A stretch of DNA of 64,000 nt from contig CAVYNE010000031.1 in the NCBI GenBank assembly GCA_963769715.1, forward strand, positions 1-64,000. Direction: 5' to 3'. This stretch comes from Palsa-504 sp963769715. GTDB lineage: Bacteria; Actinomycetota; Actinomycetes; Streptosporangiales; Streptosporangiaceae. Shown one piece after another: positions 17,292 to 29,852 of this stretch (positions within the stretch are counted from its first letter, which is position 1; every line of letters begins with the position of its first letter). Below the pieces are notes generated by a model. It was not told where the DNA came from. It ran no database searches and saw only the letters and a program-made list of their open reading frames with translations. The translations under genes and the position numbers were made by a program.

Positions 17292-18514
17292 TTAGAGGTC
17301 GGGGAGGGGGATGTCGGGGTTGGTGAGGCGGGCGGGGTCTATTTCGCGGGCGGAGCGGATGAGGGACTGGATGTCGTCGTTGACGTCCCAGACGTTGACG
17401 TTCATGCCGGCGATCACGGCGCCGCGGGAGAGCCAGAACGCGATGAACTCCAGCGTGTTATGCGGGTCCGGGTCGCCGCGGTAGACAACCTGGTCGTAGG
17501 TGCCGGGCGAGGGCAGGCCCGCGCATTCCATGCCGAGGTCGTACTGGTCGCTGTAGAAGTAAGGCACCCGGTCGTAGCGGACGGACTGGCCGAGCATGGA
17601 CCTGGCGGCGGCCGGGCCGCCGTTCAGGGCGTTGGCCCAGTGCTCGACGCGGACCCGGCGGCCGAGCAGCGGGTTGAAGGAGTTCGCGACGTCGCCGGCG
17701 GCGAAGATGTTCTCATCGGAGGTGCGCAGGGCCGCGTCGGTCAGCACGCCGTTGGCGACTTCGAGCCCGGCGCGGGCGGCCAGGTCGTCGTTCGGGGCCG
17801 CGCCGATGCCGACGACCAGGATGTCGGCCGGGATTTCGGCGCCGCCGGACGTGATGACCATGCCGGGGCGGAACTCGACCGCCCGCTCGCCGAAGCGGAA
17901 CTCCACGCCGTGCGCCTGGTGCAGGCCGGCGAAGACGGCGCCGAGCTCGGGACCGAGCTGGTCGTGCAGCGCGCCGGGCTGCGGCTCGAGCACGGTCACC
18001 GGGCAGTCGGCCAGGCGGGCGGCCGCGGTGGTCTCCAGGCCGATCCAGCCGGCCCCGGCCACCACGACCCGCGTGCCCGGCTGGAACGCCTCACGGAGCC
18101 GGTCGGAATCGCCGATCGTGCGCAGGTAGAGCACCTCCTCCCGGTCCGAGCCGGGGAAAGTGAGCCGGCGCGGCGAGGCCCCGGTGGCGAGCAGCAGCTT
18201 GTCGTAGGACAGCTCCGCGTCGCCCGCGGGACCCGAGGTGGCGATGGTGGCCGTGCCGCGGTCGATCGCGGTGACGGTGACGCCGGGGACCAGGTCCACG
18301 TGATGTTCGGCGTACCAGTCGGCGGCGTGCACGTAGACCGAGTCACGGCTGAGTCGTTGCCGAGCAGGTAGCCCTTGGACAGCGGCGGGCGCTCGTACGG
18401 GCGCTCCGGCTCGGAGCCCAGCAGCACGATCTCGCCGTCGAATCCCTCATCGCGCAGTGTCTCGGCGGCCTTGGCCCCGGCCAGGCTGGCGCCGGCGATC
18501 ACAAAGGTAGGCAT
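17292..18514 (-). CDS. FAD-dependent ferredoxin reductase-like oxidoreductase, frameshifted as read
   Basis: The N-terminus MPTFVIAGASLAGAKAAETLRDEGF is an FAD-binding Rossmann motif, followed by YERPPLSKGYLLG typical of ferredoxin and rubredoxin reductases. A second dinucleotide-binding motif, VVVAGAGWIGLETTAAAR, binds NAD(P)H, and NIFAAGDVANSFNPL closes the FAD site. The protein should be about 407 residues. One C appears to be missing at the GG at 18347-18348 (restored reading GNDSARDSVYVHAADWY), which breaks the frame near residue 55. Such enzymes pass electrons from NAD(P)H to ferredoxins feeding cytochrome P450s or dioxygenases; no partner gene is adjacent. Confidence 0.82.
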
Positions 18515-18524
18515 GCACCCTAGG

Positions 18525-19875
18525 CTACGACGCGCCGGGCGCGCAGAGGCGATGATGCCAGGCGATAGCCGACGTGTCGGTGAGCGAGGCCACCTGGTCG
18601 ATGACGACGCGGCGGCGCGCGGCGTCGGTTCCGGCCGCGTCCCAGGCCGGGCGGAGCAGCGGGTCGAGCGTGCGGGGGGCGCCGCGCTCGATGGCGTGGG
18701 CCAGTTCGGTCAGCAGTTCGCGCTCCCGGGCCTGGGCCGCGATCACTCCCGCCCGGGTCATCACGTAGTGGGCGGTGATCCCCTTGAGCAGGGCGCACTC
18801 CAGCCGCTGCCGCCGCGGCACGATGAGGTCCGCGGCATAGCGAGTGAGGGAGTGGCCCATGGGGCTGGTATGACTGGATGGGCTAGCGGTGCTGGAGGGG
18901 GTGAGCTGGGCGGCGGCGATGGTGGCTTGCTGGGCGGCTACGCAGAAGCGGCCGATGAGCTCGCTGGTCAGGTTCTTCAGGGCGGCCGCCGTGGCGGGGC
19001 CGCCGTCGTAGGAATCGGGCCAGATATCCAGGGCGAGCAGCGCGTCCAGGACCTCGGTGAGCTCGGCCTCGGCTACGTCCTCGTCACAGTAGGTGGTGGC
19101 GGTGGTGCGGGATACCAGGGTCCGTTCGGCCGGAGATTTAAGGTTTTCGAAGGTGATGAGGCCGGCGTGAAAACCGTCTTCCAGGTCGTGCACCGAGTAG
19201 GCCACGTCGTCGGCCCAGTCCATGACCTGGGCCTCCAGGCACCGCCGCCCGGCCGGAGCGTCCGCCCTGATCCAGCTGAAGACCTCGGCGTCCTCGGCGT
19301 AGGCGCCAAATTTGCGGGGGCCTCGGGGGGATCGGGGGGTCGTCCCCCCCGGGCGGCGGAGCGGGGGGTCGTCCCCCCGGGCTAGCAGAGCTCCCGCCTG
19401 GGTCAGTACGGAACCAGGGGTACTTGAGGGTGGCGTCGAGGGTGGCCCGGGTCAGGTTGAGGCCGGCCCCGGCGACCTTGGGTTCGAGCCTGGTCAGCAG
19501 GCGCAGCGACTGGGCGTTGCCCTCGAACCCGCCGTACGGAGCGGCCAGTTCGTTGAGGGCGGCCTCGCCGTTGTGGCCGAACGGGCTGTGGCCGATGTCG
19601 TGCGCCAGGCAGGCGGCGTCCACCAGATCCGGATCGCAGCCGATTTCCTCACCGAGTTCGCGGCCGATCTGCGCGCATTCGAGGGAATGGGTGAGCCGGG
19701 TCCGCGGGAAGTCGGCCGAGCCCGCCGCGACGACCTGGGTCTTGGCCGACAGCCTGCGCAGCCCGGCGCAGTGCAGCACGCGGGCCCGGTCTCGCTCGAA
19801 GTCACTGCGCCCGGCCCGCTTGGGTGGTTCGGCCACCCAGCGGGCCGTGGCGCTTTCGTCGTAACCTCGTCTCAC
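18525..19875 (-). CDS. dgt: dGTPase-like HD phosphohydrolase, frameshifted as read
   Basis: The N-terminal half has RTRLTHSLECAQIGREL and ACLAHDIGHSPFGHNGE, the HD metal-binding motifs of the deoxyguanosinetriphosphate triphosphohydrolase family. The second half has MDWADDVAYSVHDLEDGF, also diagnostic. The two halves are out of frame by one base. The break lies in a proline/glycine-rich insert (about residues 160-190) encoded by two copies of the palindrome GGGGGGTCGTCCCCCC. The GTG start at 19875 is two bases from the ppdK stop, so the pair is probably co-transcribed. The enzyme hydrolyses dNTPs to nucleosides and triphosphate; substrate preference is not visible. Confidence 0.85.
19334..19350. 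repeat. GC-pure palindrome inside dgt, copy 1
   Basis: GGGGGGTCGTCCCCCCC, followed 13 bp later by a second copy at 19363 and matched by another inside glcE at 63041. Confidence 0.75.
19363..19378. repeat. GC-pure palindrome inside dgt, copy 2
   Basis: GGGGGGTCGTCCCCCC. The surrounding extra peptide is rich in Gly, Pro, Ser and Asp and looks like an insertion into the dGTPase fold. Confidence 0.75.
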
Positions 19876-19877
19876 TC

Positions 19878-22569
<2,692 letters not shown>

Positions 22570-22784
22570 TTCCTGCTCCTCGCAGCACATGACATCTTGT
22601 AGTCACTCGGACTCTACCGGCCGAGGGCCGCCCAGGCGACGGGACCAAAGTCATGTCCTGCCCATATCGGGTGTCGGCCCGGTGATTGGTCCGGGCGTCG
22701 GCAGCCCACCTGAGCAAGGCGGCTACCTCTGTGAATAGGTGAAGGCCAATACTGGCACTCCGGCACCTGATGATATAGGGGAGC

Positions 22785-23622
22785 ATGGGCGATGTGACGA
22801 TAGGGCTCCTGCACCCCGGGGAGATGGGCGCGGCGGTCGGGCAGTGCCTGGCCGGGGCGGGGCACCAGGTGCTGTGGGTACCGGAGGGGCGCAGCGCGGC
22901 GACCAGAAAGCGCGCCGACGCGGCCGGGCTCGCTGGATGCGGGCTGGCGGAGATGATAGGCCGTTCGGATCTCATCGTTTCTGTCTGCCCACCGGCCGCG
23001 GCGCTGGATGCGGCCCGCCTGGTGAGCGGGTTCGGCGGGATTTACCTGGACGCCAACGCGATCTCGCCGGCCACCGCGGGTGAGGTGGCCCGGATCGTCG
23101 GCGGTCGGCGGCGCTAGCTATGTGGACGGCGGGATCATCGGCACGCCGCCGGTGGCGCCCGGGTTCATCCGGCTGTACCTGTCAGGTCCGCGCGCCGGGC
23201 AGGTGCGGGCGCTGTTCGAAGGCACCGCGGTGGATGCGCGACTGGTCGCCCCGCCAGGAACGGCGTCGGCGGTGAAGATGGCGTACGCGTCGTGGACCAA
23301 GGGGTCGGCCGCGCTGCTGCTGGCGGCGCGGGCCCTGGCCCGGGCCGAGGGTGTGGAGGATGTGCTGCTGGCCGAGTGGGGCATCTCCCAGCCGGGCCTG
23401 GAGGCACGGTCGGCCCGCGCGGCCGGGGCCGCCGCGGCGAAGGGCTGGCGCTGGATCGCGGAGATGGAGGAGATCGCCGCGACCATGGCCGCGGCTGGGC
23501 TGCCCGAGGGCTTTCACCAGGCCGCGGCCGAGATTTACCGCCGCTTCTCACCAGCTGACCGGGCCGGGGAGGAGGCGGCCCTGGATGCACAGGTGCGTAA
23601 CACCCCGGATCGTTCGGACTGA
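22785..23622 (+). CDS. NAD(P)-binding 6-phosphogluconate-dehydrogenase-like protein with DUF1932-type C-terminus, frameshifted as read
   Basis: The N-terminal Rossmann domain begins MGDVTIGLLHPGEMGAAVGQ (G-x-x-x-M-G) and continues with DLIVSVCPPAAALDAARLV and GIYLDANAISPATAGEVARIV, as in the 3-hydroxyisobutyrate / 6-phosphogluconate dehydrogenase superfamily. The second part, YVDGGIIGTPPVAPGF...KMAYASWTKGSAALLLA, fits the DUF1932 helical domain. An extra base around 23100-23110, in the GGC/GGT repeat between the two, puts them in different frames. Corrected length is about 278 residues. Substrate unknown. Confidence 0.75.
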
Positions 23623-23664
23623 AAAGATCTATTGAGCCGAACGAGCCTGGTGCTTGCCTCGGTT

Positions 23665-25053
23665 TCAGCAGGGGCCGAGGCGCTCGGATAGATAGGCCTC
23701 GACGCTGTCGATGCCGACCCGCTCCTGGTGCATGGTGTCACGGTCCCTGACCGTGACGGCCTGGTCGTTCAGGGTGTCGAAGTCGACGGTGACACAGTAC
23801 GGGGTGCCGATCTCGTCCTGCCGCCGGTACCGCCGGCCGATCGCGCTGGCGTCGTCGAAGTCGGTGTTCCAGCGCTTGCGCAGCGCCGCCGCCAGGTCGC
23901 GCGCCTTCGGCGACAGGTCGGCGTTGCGCGACAGCGGCAGCACCGCCGCCTTGACCGGCGCGAGCCTGCGGTCCAGGCGCAGCACCGTCCGCTTCTCCAG
24001 GTTGCCCTTGGCGTCCGGCGCCTCGTCCTCGGTGTAGGCGTCGAGCAGGAAGACCAGCGCGCCGCGGTCCACGCCGGCCGCGGGCTCGATCACCCACGGG
24101 ATGAACCGCTGGCCCGACTCCTGGTCCAGGTAGGACATGTCCTGCTTGGACGCGTCGGCGTGGGTGGTCAGGTCGTAGTCGGTCCGGTTGGCGACGCCTT
24201 CCAGCTCACCCCACTCCGAGCCGACGAAGTCGAACTTGTACTCGATATCTACCGTACGTTTGGAATAGTGAGAGAGTTTTTCCTTGGGGTGCTCGTAGCG
24301 CCGCAGGTTCTCGGGCCGGATGCCGAGGCCGGTGTACCAGCCGAAGCGCTCGTCGATCCAGTACTGGTGCCAGTCCTCGTCGGTACCCGGGCGGACGAAG
24401 AACTCCATCTCCATCTGCTCGAACTCCCGGGTCCGGAAGATGAAGTTGCCGGGAGTGATCTCGTTGCGGAAGGACTTCCCGATCTGGCCGATGCCGAACG
24501 GGATCTTCTTGCGCGAGGTCTGCAGCACGTTGCGGAAGTTGATGAAGATGCCCTGCGCGGTCTCCGGGCGCAGGTAGGCCAGCCCGGACTCGTCCTCCAC
24601 CGGGCCGAGGTGGGTGCGCAGCAGGCCGTTGAACATGCGCGGCTCGGTGAAGGTGCCCCTGTTGCCGCAGTTCGGGCAGGTAAGGTCGGCCAGTCCACCG
24701 GCCGGAACGTGGCCGTGCTTCTCCTCGTAGGCCTCGATGAGATGGTCGGCCCGGTACCTCTTGTGGCAGAACGAGCACTCGGTGAGCGGGTCCACGAACT
24801 CGGTGACGTGACCGCTCGCCTCCCAGACCTCCCGGGCCAGGATCACCGAGGAGTCCAGGCCCACGATGTCGTCGCGCTCAATGACCATCGAACGCCACCA
24901 CTGGCGCTTGATGTTGTTCTTCAGCTCGACGCCGAGCGGACCGTAGTCCCAGGAGGCCCGCAGGCCACCGTAGATCTCGCTGGACGGGTAGACGAATCCC
25001 CGTCGCTTGCTCAGGCTGACGATGGCGTCGAGACGGTCACTGCGCAGTGCCAT
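23665..25053 (-). CDS. glyS: Glycyl-tRNA synthetase (dimeric, class II)
   Basis: The 462-residue protein has the class II motifs: LRPETAQGIFINFRNV and KKIPFGIGQIGKSFRNEITPGNFIFRTREFEQMEMEFF (motif 2 region), and FIPWVIEPAAGVDRGALVFL (motif 3 region). Near residues 90-130 is a four-cysteine zinc-binding segment (CSFCHKRY ... CPNCGNRG), characteristic of bacterial single-chain glycyl-tRNA synthetases. The frame is intact from the ATG at 25053. It charges tRNA-Gly. It lies downstream of uppS on the same strand. Confidence 0.95.
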   Translation of the reverse strand: MALRSDRLDAIVSLSKRRGFVYPSSEIYGGLRASWDYGPLGVELKNNIKRQWWRSMVIERDDIVGLDSSVILAREVWEASGHVTEFVDPLTECSFCHKRYRADHLIEAYEEKHGHVPAGGLADLTCPNCGNRGTFTEPRMFNGLLRTHLGPVEDESGLAYLRPETAQGIFINFRNVLQTSRKKIPFGIGQIGKSFRNEITPGNFIFRTREFEQMEMEFFVRPGTDEDWHQYWIDERFGWYTGLGIRPENLRRYEHPKEKLSHYSKRTVDIEYKFDFVGSEWGELEGVANRTDYDLTTHADASKQDMSYLDQESGQRFIPWVIEPAAGVDRGALVFLLDAYTEDEAPDAKGNLEKRTVLRLDRRLAPVKAAVLPLSRNADLSPKARDLAAALRKRWNTDFDDASAIGRRYRRQDEIGTPYCVTVDFDTLNDQAVTVRDRDTMHQERVGIDSVEAYLSERLGPC

Positions 25054-25140
25054 GGTTTAAGGTCTCCATCCGGCTGGCGGTCGGCGGGCGCGAATCCCGT
25101 GGTGATCCGGCGCGGGCACTGGCCTGCAGGCCGGAAGCCC

Positions 25141-26011
25141 TTAGCTTAGGAGCACTGACCAGTGATCGCGAATTGAATTCACCCCGTCCCTGCTACGGCA
25201 GCTACCGGAGGCTGCTTCTGGCGCCGGAACGGGGTTGGGCATGGCGCCGCCGTACCTGCGGTCACGGCTGGCGTAGATCTCACAGGCGTGCCACAGGTGC
25301 CGCCGGTCGAAATCCGGCCAGAGCGTGTCGAGAAAGACCAGTTCGGCATAGGCGGACTGCCAGAGCAGGAAGTTCGAAAGGCGCTGCTCGCCGGATGACC
25401 TGACGAAAAGGTCGACCTCAGGAATCGACGGCTCGTCCAGATAGCGGGCGAACACCTTTTCGTCGATCTTCTCCGCCCGGAGCTTTCCCGCGGCCACATC
25501 CGCGGCGATGGCGGCGGCCGCGTCGGCGATCTCGGCCCGGCCGCCGTAGTTCACGCAGAATTGCAGGGTCAGCACCGAATTCCCGGCCGACATCCGCTCG
25601 GCTTGTTCGAGTTCGCTGATCACGCTGCGCCATAGCCGCGGCCGTCGGCCCGCCCAGCGGATGCGGACGCCCATCTCGTTCAGCAGGTCGCGGCGCCGGT
25701 GAATGACGTCGCGGTTGAAGCCCATCAGGAAGCGCACTTCGTCCGGCGAGCGCCGCCAGTTCTCGGTCGAGAAGGCATAGGCGGACAGGTAGGGGACGCC
25801 GAGCTCGATCGCCCCCATGATCACGTCGAGCAGCGAGGACTCGCCATTCTTGTGGCCCTCGGTCCGGGGCAGTCCCTCGTTTTTTAGCCCAGCGCCCGTC
25901 GCCGTCCATGACCAGGGCGACGTGCCTGGGAATGAGTTCGGCCGGTATGTCCGGCGGTTTAACCCCGCTCGGATGCGGATCGGGCGGACGGACACCCGCC
26001 GGGCCACTCAT
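25141..26011 (-). CDS. uppS: Polyprenyl diphosphate (undecaprenyl-type) cis-prenyltransferase, frameshifted as read
   Basis: It condenses isopentenyl diphosphate onto an allylic diphosphate to make the lipid carrier for peptidoglycan. Seen are HVALVMDGDGRWAK (active-site P-loop), then GLPRTEGHKNGE, LSAYAFSTENWRRS and VDLFVRSSGEQRLSNFLLWQ. The conserved Asn of M-D-G-N-G-R-W is Asp here. The frame breaks in an A6 run near 25882; removing one A gives WAKNEGLPRTEGH and about 289 residues. The ATG at 26011 overlaps the recO stop by one base (TGATG), so the two are translationally coupled. Confidence 0.9.
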
Positions 26012-26743
26012 CAGACACGCTCCACGTGACGCAGCGAACGGATCGAATGCTCTAGGTGCCATTGAAGGTACGCGGCCACCAGCCCGCTGCACTCTACCCG
26101 GTGCCGTCGCTCGCTGCGATCGGCGCTGTCCCAGTCACCGCGGAGCAAAGCGAGCATCAGGGCCACTGTCGGCGCTGCGGGCGAGGCCGCGCCGGGTGGC
26201 CGGCAGGAGGCGCACACCATGCCCCCGGCCGCGACGGCGAACCCCGGCAGCCGCTGGCCCGGCGCGCCGCAGCGGGCGCACTCCTGCAGGGCGGGCGCGT
26301 ACCCGGCCACGGCGAGCGAGCGCAGCAGGAAGGCGTCAAGCACCAGCCCAGAAGCGTGCTCTCCGTCGCCGAGGGCGCGCAGCCCGCCGATGAGGAGCAG
26401 CAGCTGGCGCAGCGCGGGCTCCTTCTCCACCGGGGTGAACCGCTCGGCCGTCTCCAGCATCGCCACGCCCGCCGTGTAGCGGGGGTAGTCCCCGGTCAGC
26501 GGCTCACCATAGGGCCGGATCACCTCCGCCTGCGTGATCACGTCCAGCGAGCGCCCGGCGTGCAGCATCAGGTCGACGTGGGTGAACGGCTCGAGCCGGG
26601 CACCGAACCTGGACTTGGTCCGGCGGACGCCCTTGGCCACGGCGCGGATCCGCCCGCGCCCTGGCGAGGACGGTAATGATCCGGTCCGCTTCGCCCAGCT
26701 TCTGCGTCCGCAGCACGATCCCGTCATCCCGGTAGAGCTGCAC
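26011..26743 (-). CDS. recO: DNA repair protein RecO, frameshifted as read
   Basis: The N-terminal OB-fold is MQLYRDDGIVLRTQKLGEAD followed by RIITVL, and continues after the break as GRGRIRAVAKGVRRTKSRFGARLEPF. The C-terminal half has a four-cysteine zinc site, CARCGAPGQRL...GGMVCASCRPPG. RecO loads RecA through RecF/RecR during gap repair. One extra base near 26655-26665, in a G/C-rich run, shifts the frame after about residue 26. Corrected length is about 243 residues, normal for RecO. The GTG start at 26743 is the natural family start; uppS follows with a one-base overlap. Confidence 0.88.
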
Positions 26744-26842
26744 CTACCCATTGTCCCCTACCACCCGGGAAAGCTGGCAGGGACGCGGCGAGGCGAGGCC
26801 ACCTCGTTGGGCAAAAACGTGGCCTCGCCGCTTCACCACGTG

Positions 26843-28578
26843 TCAGCCGCGGCGGGACCGGTTGACCGCGGACAGGACCGCGCGCATCGAGGCCGTGACC
26901 GTGTTCGTGTCGATGCCGACGCCCCAGAAGACCTGGCCGCCGGTCTCGCACTCGACGTACGCCGCGGCCTGGGCGTCGGTGCCCTCGGTCAGCGCGTGCT
27001 CGGTGTAGTCGAGCACCCGCGCGGTCACGCCGACGGAGGCCAGCGCGTCGCAGAACGCCGAGATGGGGCCGTTGCCCACGCCCTCGACCTGGCGGGCGCG
27101 CCCGTCGACGGAAATCTCGGCGGTGAGAGCGTGCTTGGCCTCGACCACCGAGGAGGTCTGCTGGTCCAGCAGCGCCAGCGGGCCCTCGGTGAGGTACTCG
27201 TCGGAGAAGATCTCCCACATCCGCGGGGGCGACACCTCGCCGCCCTCGGCCTCGGTGTGGCCCTGGATCACCCGGGAGAACTCGATCTGCAGGCGGCGAG
27301 GCAGGTCCAGCTGGTGTTCGGCCTTCATGACGTACGCCACGCCGCCCTTGCCGGACTGCGAGTTGACCCTGATGACCGCCTCGTAGGTGCGGCCCACGTC
27401 ATGCGGGTCGATGGGCAGGTACGGCACGGCCCACGGGTACTCGGCGAACGGGGTACTCCCGGCTGCTCCGCCTCGGCCTCGAGCGCCTCGAAGCCCTTCT
27501 TGATCGCGTCCTGGTGGGAGCCGGAGAAGGCGGTGTAGACCAGGTCGCCCGCGTAGGGGTGGCGCGGGTGGACCGGGATCTGGTTGCAGTACTCGACGGT
27601 GCGACGGATCTCGTCGATGTCGGCGAAGTTGATCATCGGGTCGATGCCCTGGCTGAACAGGTTCAGCCCCAGCGTGACCAGGCATACGTTGCCGGTGCGC
27701 TCGCCGTTGCCGAACAGGCAGCCCTCGATCCGGTCGGCGCCCGCCAGCACGGCCAGCTCGGCGTCGGCCACCGCGGTGCCCCGGTCGTTGTGCGTGTGGA
27801 CCGACACGCACACGTGGTCCCGGTTCGGCAGGTTCCGGCTCATCCACTCGATCTGGTCGGCGTAGACGTTCGGGGTGGACCGCTCGACCGTGCACGGCAG
27901 GTTGAGGATGATCTCGCGGTCCGGCCCGGGCTGCCAGACGTCCATGACGCCCGCGCAGACGTCGACGGAGAAGTCGAGCTCGGTGTCCATGAAGATCTCG
28001 GGCGAGTACTCGTAGCCGAAGTCGGTGCCGTCCAGGAGTTCCTCGGCGTACTTCATGACGTGGCGGGTGCCCTCGACGGCGAGCGCCTTGCACTCCTCGC
28101 GGTCGATCCGGAACACCACCCGGCGGAATATCGGCGCCGTGGCGTTGTACAGGTGCACGGTGGCCAGGCGCGCACCGCGCAGCGACTGGACCGAGCGCTC
28201 GATCAGGTCTTCCCGGGCCTGGGTGAGCACCGAGATCCGGACATCGTTGGGGACGCGGTCGCCCTCGATCAGCTCACGCACGAAGTCGAAGTCGGTCTGG
28301 CTCGCGGACGGGAACCCGACCTCGATCTCCTTATAGCCCATCCGCACCAGCAGGTCGAACATCTTGTGCTTGCGGGCCGGGCTCATCGGGTCGATCAGCG
28401 CCTGGTTGCCGTCCCGGAGATCGGTGGACAGCCAGCGCGGGGCCTTCGTGATGGCCTGGGCGGGCCAGCTGCGGTCGGGTAGCTCGACTGGCTTGAAGGG
28501 CGTGTAGCGATGACACGGCATGCCACTCGGCTGCTGATGTACGGGTGAGATGCGTTTGAACGCAGGATCCTGTTGCAT
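26843..28578 (-). CDS. leuA: 2-isopropylmalate synthase, frameshifted as read
   Basis: It catalyses the first committed step of leucine synthesis, joining acetyl-CoA to 2-oxoisovalerate. Seen are RWLSTDLRDGNQALIDPMSP (metal-binding region), VSVHTHNDRGTAVADAEL (signature) and GCLFGNGERTGN. The C-terminal regulatory LeuA domain has VEGVGNGPISAFCDALASVGV. A base appears missing near 27475, between EALEAEAE and AAGSTPFAEYPWAVPYLP. Corrected length is about 578 residues, the long actinobacterial form. It stands alone, about 90 bp from the leucine-rich leader peptide, so leucine attenuation is likely. Confidence 0.92.
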
Positions 28579-28717
28579 TTATCTGCTACTTCCTCATAGC
28601 TGGCGGGCGGTTGACGTTGCCTGATTGATGGCCAGCAGACACGCCAACACCCCGCGACGAGGAGCCGGCCTATCGGCCCCCGCCGCGGCCGCTAAGGAGG
28701 AGCAGCTCGCGCAACAT
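28579..28717 (-). promoter_or_regulatory. Leucine attenuator leader region of leuA
   Basis: The leader encodes a leucine-rich peptide, MLRELLLLSGRGGGR, then a G/C-rich segment able to pair CCGCGGCG with CGTCGCGG across the stop codon. A short GGCC-GATA-GGCC hairpin is nested in the loop. Farther down, CTGGC and GCCAG can pair close to leuA. Translation-coupled control of leuA by a leucine leader, and a conserved leucine RNA element, have been proposed for actinobacteria. The exact terminator/antiterminator structures were not computed. Confidence 0.65.
28670..28717 (-). CDS. leuL: leuA leader peptide (15 aa)
   Basis: The ATG at 28717 opens MLRELLLLSGRGGGR and ends at TAG. Five of the first eight residues are leucine, encoded by TTG, CTG, CTC, CTC and CTT. 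It lies about 90 bp upstream of the 2-isopropylmalate synthase gene on the same strand, exactly where a leucine-sensing leader is expected. No strong ribosome binding site is visible, which lowers certainty. Confidence 0.7.
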   Translation of the reverse strand: MLRELLLLSGRGGGR

Positions 28718-28829
28718 TGCCAGTAACCCTACCAGCCGTCTGCGTTCGTGGTGACGCTGGGCGCACTTGGCGGCGCGGCGGCGGAAATATTCAGTGGCGC
28801 CGCGGGGAGTGGCAGGGTTGGCTGTGAGG

Positions 28830-29852
28830 ATGCGCATCGAGCAAACCGACCTGGCGGACGCGAAGCAGATACGCGCGTGTTACGAGGCGGGCCTGGCGGC
28901 CCAGCGCGTCGACGAACCCGAGGGACCTTGGTTCACCGAACGGCCGTTCCGTGGCTGGCTGACCGTCGGCTGGGGCGGCGACCCGAGGGAAGTATGGCTG
29001 GCCGCGGGGCCGGCGGGCCAGGCGGCCGGCTGGTACTGGCTGGGGCTGCCGGACAAGGAAAACCGGGACCAGGCCAATCTGGTCCTCGTGGTGCACCCGG
29101 CGGAACGACGGCACGGGCTCGGCCTCGCCCTGCTGCGGCACGCGGCCGGGCGAGCGGCGGCGCACGGGCGTTCGGTGCTCAGCGGCGCCGCTCGCGGCGG
29201 TTCGGCGGGTGAGGCTTTCGCGCGATCAGTCGGAGGGAAACCGGGGCTGGTCGATATCCAGCGCGTGCTAGAGCCGGGCAAGCTGGAGGAAGGCAGGCTC
29301 GCCCAGCTACGCGGGCCAGCCGAGCGGGCCGCCTCCGGCTACTCGCTGGTGTCCTGGACCGGCCTGGTGCCCGAGGAGTTCATCGAGCAGGTGGCGGATC
29401 TTTACACCGCGCTCAACGACGCTCCCCACGATCCTGAGACCGAACCCGATGTGTGGGACGCACAGCGGGTCCGCGAGCGCATCAACGACCTGCGCCCGCA
29501 CTTCGGGATGCGAGGTTACGCGGTGGCGGCGCGAGATGACGCGACCGGCGAACTGGCGGCCCTGACCGAGATAGCGGTGGATCCGGCCGATCCAGGCTGG
29601 GGACATCAGATGTTTACCGTCGTGACCAGGAAACACCGCGGGCACCGGCTCGGCCTGCTGGTGAAGATCGCGATGCTGGAGTTGCTCGCGACCGCGGAGC
29701 CGCAACTGGAACGGTTCGTGACCTGGAACGCCCAGGCCAACGAGCACATGATCGCGGTCAACGAGGCGCTGGGCTACACCATCCTCGGCCAGCCGAGCAC
29801 CTGGTTCCGGCTCGACGTGGCGGCTGCGCTCGACTTACACCAGCCGGATTAG
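28830..29852 (+). CDS. Double-GNAT acetyltransferase-like protein (paralogue A)
   Basis: The protein is about 340 residues from the ATG at 28830 (MRIEQTDLADAKQIRACYE); a GTG two codons earlier is possible. The first GNAT half has the acetyl-CoA motif region VLVVHPAERRHGLGLALLRHA. The second half has FTVVTRKHRGHRLGLLVKIAMLEL, with R-G-H-R-L-G, followed by TWNAQANEHMIAVNEALGYTILG. It is colinear with the protein at 32588. The first half may have lost catalytic function, as in other tandem GNATs; substrate unknown. Its last codons overlap the TerB gene, which converges on it. Confidence 0.78.
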   Translation: MRIEQTDLADAKQIRACYEAGLAAQRVDEPEGPWFTERPFRGWLTVGWGGDPREVWLAAGPAGQAAGWYWLGLPDKENRDQANLVLVVHPAERRHGLGLALLRHAAGRAAAHGRSVLSGAARGGSAGEAFARSVGGKPGLVDIQRVLEPGKLEEGRLAQLRGPAERAASGYSLVSWTGLVPEEFIEQVADLYTALNDAPHDPETEPDVWDAQRVRERINDLRPHFGMRGYAVAARDDATGELAALTEIAVDPADPGWGHQMFTVVTRKHRGHRLGLLVKIAMLELLATAEPQLERFVTWNAQANEHMIAVNEALGYTILGQPSTWFRLDVAAALDLHQPD

